From DASWJZ01 sp963805325 (GTDB lineage: Bacteria > Pseudomonadota > Alphaproteobacteria > Rhizobiales > Afifellaceae), in NCBI GenBank assembly GCA_963805325.1, contig CAWDTS010000002.1, positions 248,001 to 312,000 of the forward strand: a stretch of 64,000 nucleotides of DNA, written 5' to 3'. The notes beneath the pieces are model-generated. The model saw only the letters and a list, made by a program, of their open reading frames with translations, did not search any database and was not told where the DNA came from. Positions 36,896-45,684 of the stretch are shown piece after piece (position 1 is the first letter of the stretch; every line of letters starts with the position of its first letter). The translations under genes and the position numbers were made by a program.

Positions 36896-37369
36896 ATGGC
36901 CGAAATCAAAGACCCCGAGAACACCCTGCTTATTGAAACCAGCAAGGGGCCTGTCGTCATCGAGATGCGGCCGGACCTCGCGCCTGGTCACGTCGCGCAG
37001 ATCAAGGCGCTGGCGCGAAAGGGATTTTACGACGGCATCAAGTTCCACCGCGTAATCGCTGGCTTCATGGCGCAGACCGGCTGCCCGCAAGGCACCGGGA
37101 CGGGCGGCTCCGGCAACAAGCTCAAGGCAGAGTTCTCGGCCGAGAAGCACGTGCGCGGCACAGTCTCCATGGCGCGCGCGCAGGACCCGAATTCCGGCGA
37201 CAGCCAGTTCTTCATCTGCTTCGCCGACGCGCCGTTCCTGAACAAGCAATATACGGTGTGGGGCCACGTGATCGAAGGCATGGAGACCATCGACGCGATC
37301 AACAAGGGCGAGCCGCCGCGCCAGCCCGACACGATCGTTTCGATGACGGTGGCGGCCGACGCAGCCTGA
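36896..37369 (+). CDS. Cytoplasmic peptidyl-prolyl cis-trans isomerase (cyclophilin)
   Basis: A 157-residue cyclophilin without a signal peptide. The active-site segment is FHRVIAGFMAQTGCPQGTGTGG and the substrate-binding segment is GDSQFFICFADAPFLNKQYT. AGAGGAGAAG sits just before the ATG. It shares a transcript with the periplasmic cyclophilin upstream, and a DMT-type membrane gene begins three bases after its stop. The two cyclophilins are similar enough to be a tandem duplication followed by relocation of one product. Confidence 0.94.
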   Translation: MAEIKDPENTLLIETSKGPVVIEMRPDLAPGHVAQIKALARKGFYDGIKFHRVIAGFMAQTGCPQGTGTGGSGNKLKAEFSAEKHVRGTVSMARAQDPNSGDSQFFICFADAPFLNKQYTVWGHVIEGMETIDAINKGEPPRQPDTIVSMTVAADAA

Positions 37370-37371
37370 CG

Positions 37372-37821
37372 GTGGCAAGCTTGTTCTGGGCCCTGTTCGG
37401 GATTGCCGCCGGCGCTGGAATCGCCGTGCAGGGCCCGATCAATGCGAGGCTTGCCGCACTGCTCGGGGCGCCCACGGTCGCAGCGCTGGCGTCGTTCGTT
37501 TCCGGCACCGCGATCATTGGCACAATCGCTGTCGTCACCCTCGCGCTGACCTCGGAGAGCGTAGCCTGGCGCGCGCCGCCGATGTGGCTCTATTTGGTTG
37601 GCGGCTGCTTCGGCGCCGCTTATGTCACCGCCGCGATCTTCATCACGCCGCGGATCGGCGCGGGCGCGATGTCGGCGCTGGCAATCGGCGGCCAGCTCAT
37701 CGCCGGGCTCATCCTCGACCGCTTGGGCTTCCTCGGCATTCCCGAGCACGGCTTCACGCCCGGCAGGCTGGCGGGCGCCGCACTTCTCATCCTGGGGACG
37801 CTGCTGGTACGGTTCGCATGA
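37372..37821 (+). CDS. DMT-family (DUF606/YdcZ) membrane protein
   Basis: A 149-residue inner-membrane protein with five hydrophobic segments. It starts LFWALFGIAAGAGIAVQGPINARLA and includes MWLYLVGGCFGAAYVTAAIF and IGAGAMSALAIGGQLIAGLILD, the half-size drug/metabolite-transporter repeat of the DUF606 family. The GTG start lies three bases after the cyclophilin stop, so it belongs to the same operon. The substrate is unknown. Half-size members are thought to act as dimers. Confidence 0.85.
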   Translation: MASLFWALFGIAAGAGIAVQGPINARLAALLGAPTVAALASFVSGTAIIGTIAVVTLALTSESVAWRAPPMWLYLVGGCFGAAYVTAAIFITPRIGAGAMSALAIGGQLIAGLILDRLGFLGIPEHGFTPGRLAGAALLILGTLLVRFA

Positions 37822-37836
37822 ACCGGGTGTGAGACG

Positions 37837-38917
37837 ATGCGCGTCGCCGAATTCGATTTTGAGCTTCCGGAAGAGCGGATCGCGCTGCGGCCCGCGAGCC
37901 CGCGCGATGCCGCGCGGCTCCTAGTCGTGCGGCCGGGCGCGGCGCTCGAAGACCGGCACGTTCGCGACCTGCCTGAGCTGCTCCGCCCCGGCGATACGCT
38001 GGTCTTCAACGACACCAAGGTGATCCCGGGGCAGCTTCGCGGCAGACGCGAGCGCGACGGGCATGTGGCCAACATCGTCGTCACGTTGATCGAGCGGATC
38101 GACGACGCGGACTGGTGGGCGCTCGCCAAGCCCGGAAAGCGGCTCTCGGTCGGCGATCGCATCCGCTTCGGGCATGAGCAGCGCGTCTGCCTGCTCGGCT
38201 CGCTCGAAGCGACGGTGATGACGAAAGCGCCGGACGGGCGCGTGCGCCTCGCCTTCGAGTTCCACGGGGCCTACCTCGACGAGGCGATCGAAGCGCTCGG
38301 CGACGCGCCGCTGCCGCCCTACATCGCGCAGCGACGGGCGGCCGACGACCAGGATCTTTCCGACTACCAGACCGTCTATGCCGCGCACGAAGGCGCGGTC
38401 GCCGCGCCGACCGCCGGCCTGCATTTCACGCCGCGGCTGCTTGAGCGCTTGAAGGATTCGGGGATCGGGCGAGAGTTTGTCACGCTGCATGTCGGGCCGG
38501 GGACCTTCCTGCCGGTCAAGGTCGGCGACACGGCCGGCCATCGGATGCATCCCGAGCGCGGCACGCTCGACGCGGAGACGGCGGAGCGGCTCAACGCCGT
38601 GCGCAGGAATGGCGGGCGCATCGTCGCGGTCGGGACGACGGCCCTTAGGCTACTTGAATCCGCCGCCGACGAGGAGGGTACGATCCATCCGTTCGACGCA
38701 GCGACAAACATCTTCATTACGCCCGGCTACCGCTTCCGGGCAGTCGATCTGCTGATGACGAATTTCCACCTGCCGCGCTCGACCCTCTTCATGCTGGTCG
38801 CGGCGTTCTCCGGCCTCGACACGATGCGGCGCGCCTACGCGCATGCGATCGAACTCCGGTTATCGCTTCTATTCCTACGGCGACGCCTCGCTGCTCTATC
38901 CCGAAGCGGCCGCGTGA
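37837..38917 (+). CDS. queA: tRNA preQ1(34) S-adenosylmethionine ribosyltransferase-isomerase (one frameshift)
   Basis: Makes epoxyqueuosine on tRNA after preQ1 insertion by Tgt. Diagnostic stretches are FDFELPEERIALRPASPRD, LVFNDTKVIPGQLRG, APTAGLHFTPRLLERL and VGPGTFLPVK. Near the 3' end one extra base at about 38854 shifts the frame. Removing it gives AHAIESGYRFYSYGDASLLYP and TGA at 38915-38917, the normal QueA C-terminus, 359 residues. Without repair the frame runs into tgt and predicts a false QueA-Tgt fusion of 733 residues. The stop overlaps the tgt GTG start (GTGA). Confidence 0.94.
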
Positions 38918-40038
38918 GCGGCTTCCCCTTCACCATCGCCGCAACCGACGGCGCCGCGCGCTGCGGCCGGCTCTCCACGCCTCGCGGAGAAATCCGCACG
39001 CCGGCCTTCATGCCGGTTGGCACGCAGGCGACGGTGAAGACGATGTATCCGGAGCAGGTGAGGGCGCTCGGAGCCGACATCGTGCTCGGCAACACCTACC
39101 ATCTCATGCTCAGGCCGGGCGCGGAGCGGGTGGCGCGGCTTGGGGGCCTGCACGACTTCATGTGCTGGCCCTATCCGATCCTGACGGATTCCGGCGGCTT
39201 CCAGGTCATGTCGCTTGCGAACCTCCGCAAAGTCGACGCCGACGGCGTGAGCTTCCGCTCGCATATCGACGGCTCGGAGCACCGGCTGACGCCGGAGCGC
39301 TCGATCGGGATCCAGCTCCTGCTCGATTCCGACATCGTGATGCAGCTCGACGAGTGCATCGCGCTTCCTGCGACGCCCGAGGAGATCGAGCGCGCGATGC
39401 GCCTGTCGCTTGCTTGGGGCGAGCGCTCGAAAAATGCGTTCGGCGCGGCGGAAGGAAAGGCGCTGTTCGGCATCGTGCAAGGCGGCGACATTCCAGCGCT
39501 TCGCCTTCAGTCGGCGGAAGGCCTCGTTCAGATCGGCTTCGACGGCTACGCCGTCGGCGGGCTCGCGGTCGGCGAGCCGCAGGCGACGATGCTGAAGATC
39601 CTCGATGAGACGGCGCCAGCGCTCCCCTCGGACAAGCCGCGCTACCTGATGGGCGTCGGCACGCCCGATGACATCCTGCAAAGCGTCGCGCGCGGCATCG
39701 ACATGTTCGATTGCGTGTTGCCGACTCGTGCGGGGCGTCACGGGCTGGCCTATACGCGCTTCGGCAAGCTCAACATGAAGAATGCGCGCCACGCCGACGA
39801 CAAAGCACCGATCGACGCGGAGAGCGCCTGCCCGGCGGCGCGCGACTATTCGCGCGGCTACATCCATCACCTGGTGAAGGCGGGCGAGGCGCTCGGCGCC
39901 ATGCTGCTGACCTGGAACAACCTCGCCTACTATCAAACGCTCATGGCCGCAGCGCGCGCGGCGATCACCGCGGGCCGATATGCCGACCATGTGGCGGAGA
40001 CGACGACGGCCTGGGAGCGCACCGAAGAGGCGGCTTAG
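38914..40038 (+). CDS. tgt: Queuine/preQ1 tRNA-guanine transglycosylase
   Basis: Exchanges guanine 34 for preQ1 in tRNAs with GUN anticodons; 374 residues. The catalytic Asp regions are ILTDSGGFQVMSL and DMFDCVLPTRAGRHG, and the substrate loop is LFGIVQGG. The C-terminal zinc site is incomplete: where enteric and Zymomonas enzymes have CxCxxC, this protein has SACPAA, keeping one Cys, followed by the conserved YSRGYIHHL His. I recall similar replacements in other Hyphomicrobiales. The GTG start overlaps the queA stop, so the two queuosine genes are coupled. Confidence 0.95.
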   Translation: MSGFPFTIAATDGAARCGRLSTPRGEIRTPAFMPVGTQATVKTMYPEQVRALGADIVLGNTYHLMLRPGAERVARLGGLHDFMCWPYPILTDSGGFQVMSLANLRKVDADGVSFRSHIDGSEHRLTPERSIGIQLLLDSDIVMQLDECIALPATPEEIERAMRLSLAWGERSKNAFGAAEGKALFGIVQGGDIPALRLQSAEGLVQIGFDGYAVGGLAVGEPQATMLKILDETAPALPSDKPRYLMGVGTPDDILQSVARGIDMFDCVLPTRAGRHGLAYTRFGKLNMKNARHADDKAPIDAESACPAARDYSRGYIHHLVKAGEALGAMLLTWNNLAYYQTLMAAARAAITAGRYADHVAETTTAWERTEEAA

Positions 40039-40283
40039 AGTTGCGCGGGCTTCCATTTTGTCGCGCCGGAAGCGGCGTTTGAACGCCAAACGGCGAATTA
40101 TGCGGGGAAAAGCGCACCTCAGCAGTAGCCTTTGCCTGGTTTCCCTCCCCAAAACCGCCGAATTTCGCCACCATCACATTCGTTACATGCCGCGCAAATC
40201 GGAACCGGATGTCAATTCGCTGAGTTCCGGCTTAAGATTGCGCGCTATCCGGCGGTAGCCGGCACAAACCAGAAGGTGGGACC

Positions 40284-40562
40284 ATGCTTAGAAAGATCGC
40301 GCTCGCGAGCGTTGCGGCGCTTACCCTTGCAGCTTGCTCAGCGCACGACCAGCGCGTGGGAACTGGAGCGGGGCTTGGCGCCGGCGCCGGCGCTATTACC
40401 GGCGCGCTGATCACGGGCAATGTCAGGGGCGCGGCGCTCGGCGCGGCGGCGGGTGCCGCGGCCGGGGCCATCATCGGTCATGTCACCGACCGCCCGGGCT
40501 ATTGCTACGCACGCGACCCACAGGGAAACACCGTCGTCATCCAGTGCCCGTCGGGCTACTGA
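40284..40562 (+). CDS. Small glycine-zipper lipoprotein
   Basis: A 92-residue envelope protein. The signal peptide ends in a lipobox LAAC (Cys19), so it is probably lipid-anchored. The mature part is a glycine zipper, AGLGAGAGAITGALITG and AALGAAAGAAAGAIIG, ending in the short tail YCYARDPQGNTVVIQCPSGY with two cysteines. Proteins of this type (YMGG/17-kDa-like) sit in the outer membrane or periplasm; the exact role is unknown. The 245-base gap after tgt holds no other gene that I can see. Confidence 0.86.
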   Translation: MLRKIALASVAALTLAACSAHDQRVGTGAGLGAGAGAITGALITGNVRGAALGAAAGAAAGAIIGHVTDRPGYCYARDPQGNTVVIQCPSGY

Positions 40563-40580
40563 GCTTCCGGTATCTCGGGT

Positions 40581-40616
40581 AAAGAAGGCGCTGTCGGACA
40601 CTGCCCGACGGCGCCT
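40581..40616. terminator. Bidirectional hairpin terminator
   Basis: The arms AGGCGC-T-GTCGG (40586-40597) and CCGAC-G-GCGCCT (40105-offset pair at 40605-40616) form an 11-bp stem with one mismatch, between the convergent lipoprotein and DsbA-like genes. On the minus strand it is followed by TCTTTAC. Confidence 0.6.
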
Positions 40617-40629
40617 GCTTGAGCGGCGG

Positions 40630-41302
40630 CTAGGAAGCAGGGGCTTCTTCCACGGCCTTCGCCGCCTCGATAAAGGCTCGCGCCAGAGTCTTCGGGCGCC
40701 TGCGCACCGACAACTCCGTAGCGGTTCGCAAGGATGAAGGTCGGCACGCCGGTCACGCCGATCCGCTGCGCCGAAGCGATATCGGCGGAGACTTCCTCGC
40801 GATCCTCATCGGAGGCAAGACGCGCCGCGACGCGCGCGCCGTCCATGCCGACGCCCGCGGCAATCTTCCCCAGCACGTCATGGTTGCCGATGTCGCGGCC
40901 CTCAAGGAAGTAGGCGCGGAAGAGAGCGTCGACGACGGCCTCCTGATGCCCGTCCTCTGCCGCCCAGCGGACCAAGCGATGCGCGTCGAGCGTGTTCGGC
41001 GAGACCTCGATCTTGTCGAAGGCGAAGTCGATCCCTTCCCGCGCGCCGGCAGCGGCGACGTTCTCGTGTAGCGCCGCAATTCGCTCAGGTGTGCCGAACT
41101 TCGCCTCAAGATAGTCGCGCCGGCTCTTGCCTTCGGGCGGAATCGTCGGATCGAGCTGAAACGGATGCCAGCGCACGGCGACCGGGACCTCGGACATCGC
41201 GATTGCTTTCTCCAGCCGCCGCTTGCCGATGAAGCACCAGGGACAGACGACGTCTGAAACGACGTCAATCACGAGCGGCTTCAGATTGGTTGCAACGTTC
41301 AT
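40630..41302 (-). CDS. DsbA/FrnE-family oxidoreductase (one frameshift)
   Basis: A thioredoxin-fold protein of the FrnE/2-hydroxychromene isomerase-like DsbA group. The redox motif CPWC is in SDVVCPWCFIGKRRLEKA, and the cis-Pro is in GVTGVPTFILANRYGVVGAQ. Near 40693 one extra base shifts the frame. Its removal gives APETLARAFIEAAKAVEEA and a stop at 40630-40632, 223 residues. No signal peptide is present, so it is cytoplasmic, as FrnE proteins usually are. The start overlaps the stop of the solute-binding-protein gene by four bases, indicating coupling. Confidence 0.9.
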
Positions 41303-43143
41303 TCCGCGGCCCACCAGGTTGTCGGCTCTTCACCGTAGAGCGAGGCTTTGTCGGGATGCTTCACGCGCGTCCAGCGCGCCACCCAGTCCTCGTCGGAGTG
41401 GAACAGCGGCAGGACGTAGAATCCGGAGATCAGCACCCGGTCGAGCGCACGCGCCGCGGCGATGAAATCCTCCTGGGACTTCGCGGAGATAAGCGCCTGC
41501 AGCATGGCATCAAGGGCCGGGCTCGACGCTCCCGCAAAATTGAAGCTGCCTTCGGTCTTCGCGCTGTCGGAGGACCAGCGGAAGAGCTGCTCGTTCCCGG
41601 GCGACAGCGATGCGGTGTAGGTGAACTGCATCATGTCGAAGTCGAAGCCCTTCTGGCGCTCGTGGTCCTGCGCGGAGTCCACCAGCCGGACGTTCAGCGT
41701 GATGCCTGCGAGTCCCAGCCAACGCTGATAGGCGAGGGCGATCCGCTCCTGATCGCGGGTCTGCGCCAGGAACTCCAGCGTCAGCGGCTCGCCGCTCGCG
41801 GCGTTCACCATCTTGCCGCCGCGCAGCTCGTAGCCCGCCGCCTTCAGAAGCGCGACGCCTTTGCCGAGCATCCCGCGATCCTGACCCGAGCCGTCGCTCT
41901 TCGGCGGCTGATAGGTGCCGTCCATCACGTCGGCGCGGACAGCATCGGGGAAGGGCGCAAGCAGCGCCTTCTCCGCGTCGTCCGCAGGTCGCCCGAGCGC
42001 GGAGAGGTCGGAGCCCTGGAAGTAGCTGCCGGTGCGTTGATAGAGGTTGAAATAGAGATTGCGGTTCAGCCATTCGAAATCGAGGAAGTAGGTCAGCGCC
42101 TCGCGCACTTTGGGGTCGGAGAGCTGCGGGCGCCGCGTATTGAAGACGAAGCCGTTCATGCCTTTCGGCAGGCCCGTCGTGAAGCGATCGAGGACGACGC
42201 GGCCGTCCTTCACCGCCGGGAAGTCGTAGCCCGACGCCCAGCGCGCCGGGTCCGTCTCGACGAGCGTGTCGAAGAGGCCCTTCTTGAAGGCCTCGAAATA
42301 GCTGTTGGTGTCGCGGTAATACTCGACGCGGATCTCGTCGAAATTGTCGAAGCCGCGCTTGATCGGAAGGTCCTTGCCCCAATAATCGGGATTGCGCTTC
42401 AGCGTCACGGTGCGGCCGGGCGACACGTCGGAGATCGTATAGGGGCCGGAGCCGATCGGAATGTTGAGGCTGCTCTTGTCGAAGGTCTCCTGGTCGGTCG
42501 CGTGCTTCGGCAGGATCGGCATCAGCCCGATCAAAAGCGGGATCTCGCGGTCGCCGCCCTCCTTGAAGGTGAAGCGGATGGAGCGGTCGCCGGTCTTCTC
42601 GATCTTGGCGACCTTGTCGTACCAGGCTCGGTAGTTCGGCCGTCCCTTGGTGCCGAGAAGCTCCATGGAGAAGATGACGTCGTCGACCGTGAGGGGCACG
42701 CCATCGGAGAATTTCGCTTCGGGCCGCAGAGTGAACTCGATCCAGGAGCGGTCGTCCGGCACGTCCACGGACTCCGCCAGAAGGCCGTATAGGCTGAACG
42801 CCTCGTCGCGGTTCCTGACGAGAAGCGCTTCCCAGATATTGTTGCCCCAGACTGCGTCCCAAAGTCCGCGCGGCGCGGTGCCGTTTACGATCAGCGGGTT
42901 CAGGCTGTCGAAGGTGCCGACGCCCGCATAGGTCATGCGGCCGCCCTTTGGAGCGTCCGGATTGGCATAGGCGAGATGGTTGAAATCGGCGGGAAGCGCA
43001 GGCTCCCCGTGCATCGCGATGCCGTGTTGTCCTGCTGCCTGGCAGGCTGCGGCGAAGATGGCGAATCCCAACGCGAGAAGGAATCGCACTCCAAAGCGCC
43101 AAACGCCGGCCGGCCGACGCCTGCCGCAAACCTCTCGAATCAA
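41299..43143 (-). CDS. Extracellular solute-binding protein, family 5 (YejA-like)
   Basis: A 614-residue periplasmic binding protein for peptides, microcin-like compounds or similar. The signal segment is FGVRFLLALGFAIFAAACQAAG. The mature part starts HGIAMHGEPALPADFNHLAYANP, the YejA signature, and contains FTLRPEAKFSDGVPLTVDDV and NIPIGSGPYTI, the SBP_bac_5 motifs. The permease and ATPase genes that normally follow yejA are absent here; a DsbA/FrnE gene is coupled downstream instead. An unlinked transporter elsewhere is likely. Confidence 0.9.
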   Translation of the reverse strand: MIREVCGRRRPAGVWRFGVRFLLALGFAIFAAACQAAGQHGIAMHGEPALPADFNHLAYANPDAPKGGRMTYAGVGTFDSLNPLIVNGTAPRGLWDAVWGNNIWEALLVRNRDEAFSLYGLLAESVDVPDDRSWIEFTLRPEAKFSDGVPLTVDDVIFSMELLGTKGRPNYRAWYDKVAKIEKTGDRSIRFTFKEGGDREIPLLIGLMPILPKHATDQETFDKSSLNIPIGSGPYTISDVSPGRTVTLKRNPDYWGKDLPIKRGFDNFDEIRVEYYRDTNSYFEAFKKGLFDTLVETDPARWASGYDFPAVKDGRVVLDRFTTGLPKGMNGFVFNTRRPQLSDPKVREALTYFLDFEWLNRNLYFNLYQRTGSYFQGSDLSALGRPADDAEKALLAPFPDAVRADVMDGTYQPPKSDGSGQDRGMLGKGVALLKAAGYELRGGKMVNAASGEPLTLEFLAQTRDQERIALAYQRWLGLAGITLNVRLVDSAQDHERQKGFDFDMMQFTYTASLSPGNEQLFRWSSDSAKTEGSFNFAGASSPALDAMLQALISAKSQEDFIAAARALDRVLISGFYVLPLFHSDEDWVARWTRVKHPDKASLYGEEPTTWWAAE

Positions 43144-43336
43144 AGTAGCTTTTCCCTATGCGCTCAGGCTAAGGTCTCACCTTGGCAGCGAAATGTGCCG
43201 GAAGTCTGCGACAATCTGGAATCTTTCGCAAATGCCAGCTATTGACTGCACCGACAGGGTCACTCTGTCGCCAAATTTCGTCGTCAGAGGGGCGATCCGC
43301 CGCCTGAACGGGCAGGGCATAACGAGGTTTTTCCCA

Positions 43337-43993
43337 ATGAGTTTTTCGCGCACATTTTCCGGCCTGGCGCTCGCGGCGTCGCTGACGCTTGGTGCATTTC
43401 CGGCCGTAGCGCAGGATCAGCCTGCTGCTCCGGCGGCGGGTGCCGGCGCCGCGGACGCTTCGGCAGCGCAGGCGCCTGTGCCGCAGCCGGACTGGGAGAA
43501 GGTCTGCGGCAAGATCACCGACCAGCAGGAGTGCCACACCTCACGCAAGCGTCTGGCGGCGACCGGTCAGGCGATCGCGCAGTTCCTGGTGATCGAGCGC
43601 GCCGACAAGAAGCTTTTGCAGCTTGCGGTGCCGCCGGTGGCGCTCATCCAGCCGGGTGTGCAGGTAAAGATCGACAATTCCGAGCCGACCGGCGTGAAAT
43701 ACGTGGTCTGCACGCCGGGCGAATGTCTGGCACTCGGCGAGATCAACGATGACTTCATCGCCAAGCTCAAGAAGGGCAAGAGCGTCATCATCACCATGCT
43801 CAACCCACAGGGCAAGCCGGTGAATTTCGACATCAGCCTGGTCGGCTTCACCTCCGTATATGAAGGGGCCGGCATCAATCCCGAGGAAGCGCAGGCGCGT
43901 CAGCAGAAGCTCGAAGACGAGCTGAAGAAGAAAGCCGACGAAGCCCGTCAGCAGCTCCTGCAACTGCAGCAGCAGCAATCGAGCACGCAGTAG
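43337..43993 (+). CDS. Invasion-associated locus B (IalB) family protein
   Basis: A 218-residue secreted protein. The signal peptide is FSGLALAASLTLGAFPAVAQ, followed by an Ala/Pro-rich linker. The IalB domain covers DWEKVCGKITDQQECHTSRK, VALIQPGVQVKIDN and YVVCTPGECLALGEI, with four cysteines in two probable disulfides. The C-terminus is a Gln/Lys-rich coiled region ending LLQLQQQQSS. IalB is named after Bartonella erythrocyte invasion, but family members are widespread in free-living Alphaproteobacteria, so no pathogenic role is implied. Confidence 0.9.
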   Translation: MSFSRTFSGLALAASLTLGAFPAVAQDQPAAPAAGAGAADASAAQAPVPQPDWEKVCGKITDQQECHTSRKRLAATGQAIAQFLVIERADKKLLQLAVPPVALIQPGVQVKIDNSEPTGVKYVVCTPGECLALGEINDDFIAKLKKGKSVIITMLNPQGKPVNFDISLVGFTSVYEGAGINPEEAQARQQKLEDELKKKADEARQQLLQLQQQQSSTQ

Positions 43994-44020
43994 CGGGAGC
44001 GCGCACCGGCGCAGATCGAG

Positions 44021-44043
44021 AGGGCGCCGAAAGGCGCCCTTTT
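44021..44043 (+). terminator. Terminator of the IalB-family gene
   Basis: A perfect 8-bp stem AGGGCGCC/GGCGCCCT around a GAAA tetraloop, then TTTC. It overlaps the 3' end of the convergent hspQ gene by one base. Confidence 0.75.
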
Positions 44044-44369
44044 CAGTTCGGCTCGTCGCGCGTGCGGTAGATGCCCTTGTCGAAGCTCTCGAAGATGTCC
44101 CGGACCTGCGGATGCCGGACCGGCTCGCCGCTGTCGTCGGCCAGCAGATTCTGCTCCGAAACGTAGGCGACGTACTCGGTTTCCTCGTTCTCGGCGAGCA
44201 GGTGATAGAAGGGCTGGTCCTTCGACGGGCGGATTTCCTCGGGGATCGCCTGATACCATTCTTCGGAATTGGCGAAGATCGGATCCACGTCGAAGATGAC
44301 GCCGCGGAACGGGAAAAAGCGGTGACGAACGACCTGGCCTACGCCGAATTTCGCTTGTCCGACCTTCAT
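44043..44369 (-). CDS. hspQ: Heat-shock protein HspQ (hemimethylated-DNA-binding YccV-like)
   Basis: A 108-residue protein of the YccV-like fold. It begins AKFGVGQVVRHRFFPFRGVI, the family signature, and continues FDVDPIFANSEEWYQAIPE and PFYHLLAENEETEYVAYVSEQ. In E. coli HspQ binds hemimethylated DNA and modulates Lon specificity; this is family knowledge. MKVGQAKFG at 44369 matches the family start, so the in-frame extension to 44420 is rejected. It is convergent with the IalB-family gene. Confidence 0.92.
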   Translation of the reverse strand: MKVGQAKFGVGQVVRHRFFPFRGVIFDVDPIFANSEEWYQAIPEEIRPSKDQPFYHLLAENEETEYVAYVSEQNLLADDSGEPVRHPQVRDIFESFDKGIYRTRDEPN

Positions 44370-44528
44370 GTAATGAATTTTCGCCTTTCGGGCTGCCACA
44401 GGCAAGCCCAAACGCAGCACCTGGAACGCCTACTCCTTCCGCATAGCGCAATCTGTAACCGGCCGTACTGCTCGGGCTGAATGCTGCTAAGCTTAGCGCC
44501 GGTTGCATCGCGCGCCGGATATTTAGCC

Positions 44529-45684
44529 ATGACAAATCTTGCCGATACCTCCGTTGCGGCTCCCGCGGCCGAAGAGCGCACGCGCGACAAGCGCTTCCTT
44601 TTCGGCCCGGTGGTCGACTTCCTGTGCCTTGGCGGAAGCTCGATCTTTCTGCTGCCGCTGATGTTCGTGCTGCCCGACACCGACTATCGCGCGCCGGTCG
44701 CGACCGCGATGCTGCTCATCGCGCATCTCGTCAATCACCCACACTTCGCCGCGTCCTACCAAATCTTCTACCGGGGGTTTGCGGAGAAGGCGTTCACGCC
44801 CGCACTCGGCCGAGCGATGCAGGCGCGCTATCTCTTCGCGGGGATCGTCGCTCCGGCGCTGCTCGTCGCTTTCGCCGTCATCGGCATTGGTCTCGGCGAC
44901 GCACGGCTCCTCGGCTACGGGGGCAACATCATGGCGCTCTTCGTCGGCTGGCACTACGTGAAGCAGGGCTACGGCATGCTGATGGTCGACGCGGCGCTGA
45001 AGCGGAGGTTCTTCAAGGCGCCGGAGAAGAAGGTGTTCCTCGTCAACAGTTACGTCGTGTGGATCTACGCCTGGCTCAGCATCAACCATGCGGTCAGCAC
45101 ACAGCAGCTTTGGGGGCTTCGGTACCTGCACCTTCGCGGTACCCGCCCCGATCGTAGCGGCCGCCGGGCTTGTTGCGATTGCATGCGGGCTCGTCTCGCT
45201 CTGGATCCTCGTTTCCCGCTGGCGAAGCGGCGCCGGGCTGCCGATCAACGGCGTGCTCGCCTACGCGATCAGCATCTATCTCTGGATTCTCTTCGTGCAG
45301 ATCGACCCGCTCTGGCTGCTCGTCGTGCCGGCGCTCCACTCGCTGCAATACCTGACTGTCGTCTGGCGCTACGAGCTGAATTACGAAAGAGGAAAGAACG
45401 GCGCGCACGGACCGCCCGATCTTTCGCTCGTCGAGCGCATCTTCGGGCGACGCTATGTGGAGGGCATGGCGCTCTTCGTCGCGACCGCGCTCCTGCTCGG
45501 CTATCTCGGCTTCTGGGGCGTGCCGATGTTCCTCAACTCCTTCGTTCCCTACGAGAAGGAAGCGTTCGGCGGCACGATGTTCCTGTTCCTCTTCTGGATC
45601 TTCATCAACGTCCACCACTACTTCCTGGACAACGTGATGTGGCGGCGGGAGAACCCCGACACGAAGCGCTATCTCTTCGACTGA
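44529..45684 (+). CDS. Multi-spanning membrane protein of unknown family (one frameshift)
   Basis: After repair, about 384 residues with at least eight hydrophobic segments. The first frame includes VVDFLCLGGSSIFLLPLMFV, LLIAHLVNHPHFAASYQIFY and IMALFVGWHYVKQGYGMLM. One extra G in the run at 45111-45115 shifts the frame. Removing it gives QLWGFGTCTFAVPAPIVAAAG and continues to FWIFINVHHYFLDNVMWRRE. Histidines cluster in NHPHF, GWHYVKQ and NVHHYFLDN, near membrane ends, a pattern seen in metal-dependent membrane enzymes such as desaturases or hydroxylases. I do not recognise the family. It ends 14 bases inside the convergent UbiH-like gene. Confidence 0.75.

Noticed and set aside
37837..40038. 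QueA-Tgt fusion protein
   Set aside because: The join is out of frame for the QueA C-terminus; removing one base restores separate, overlapping genes.
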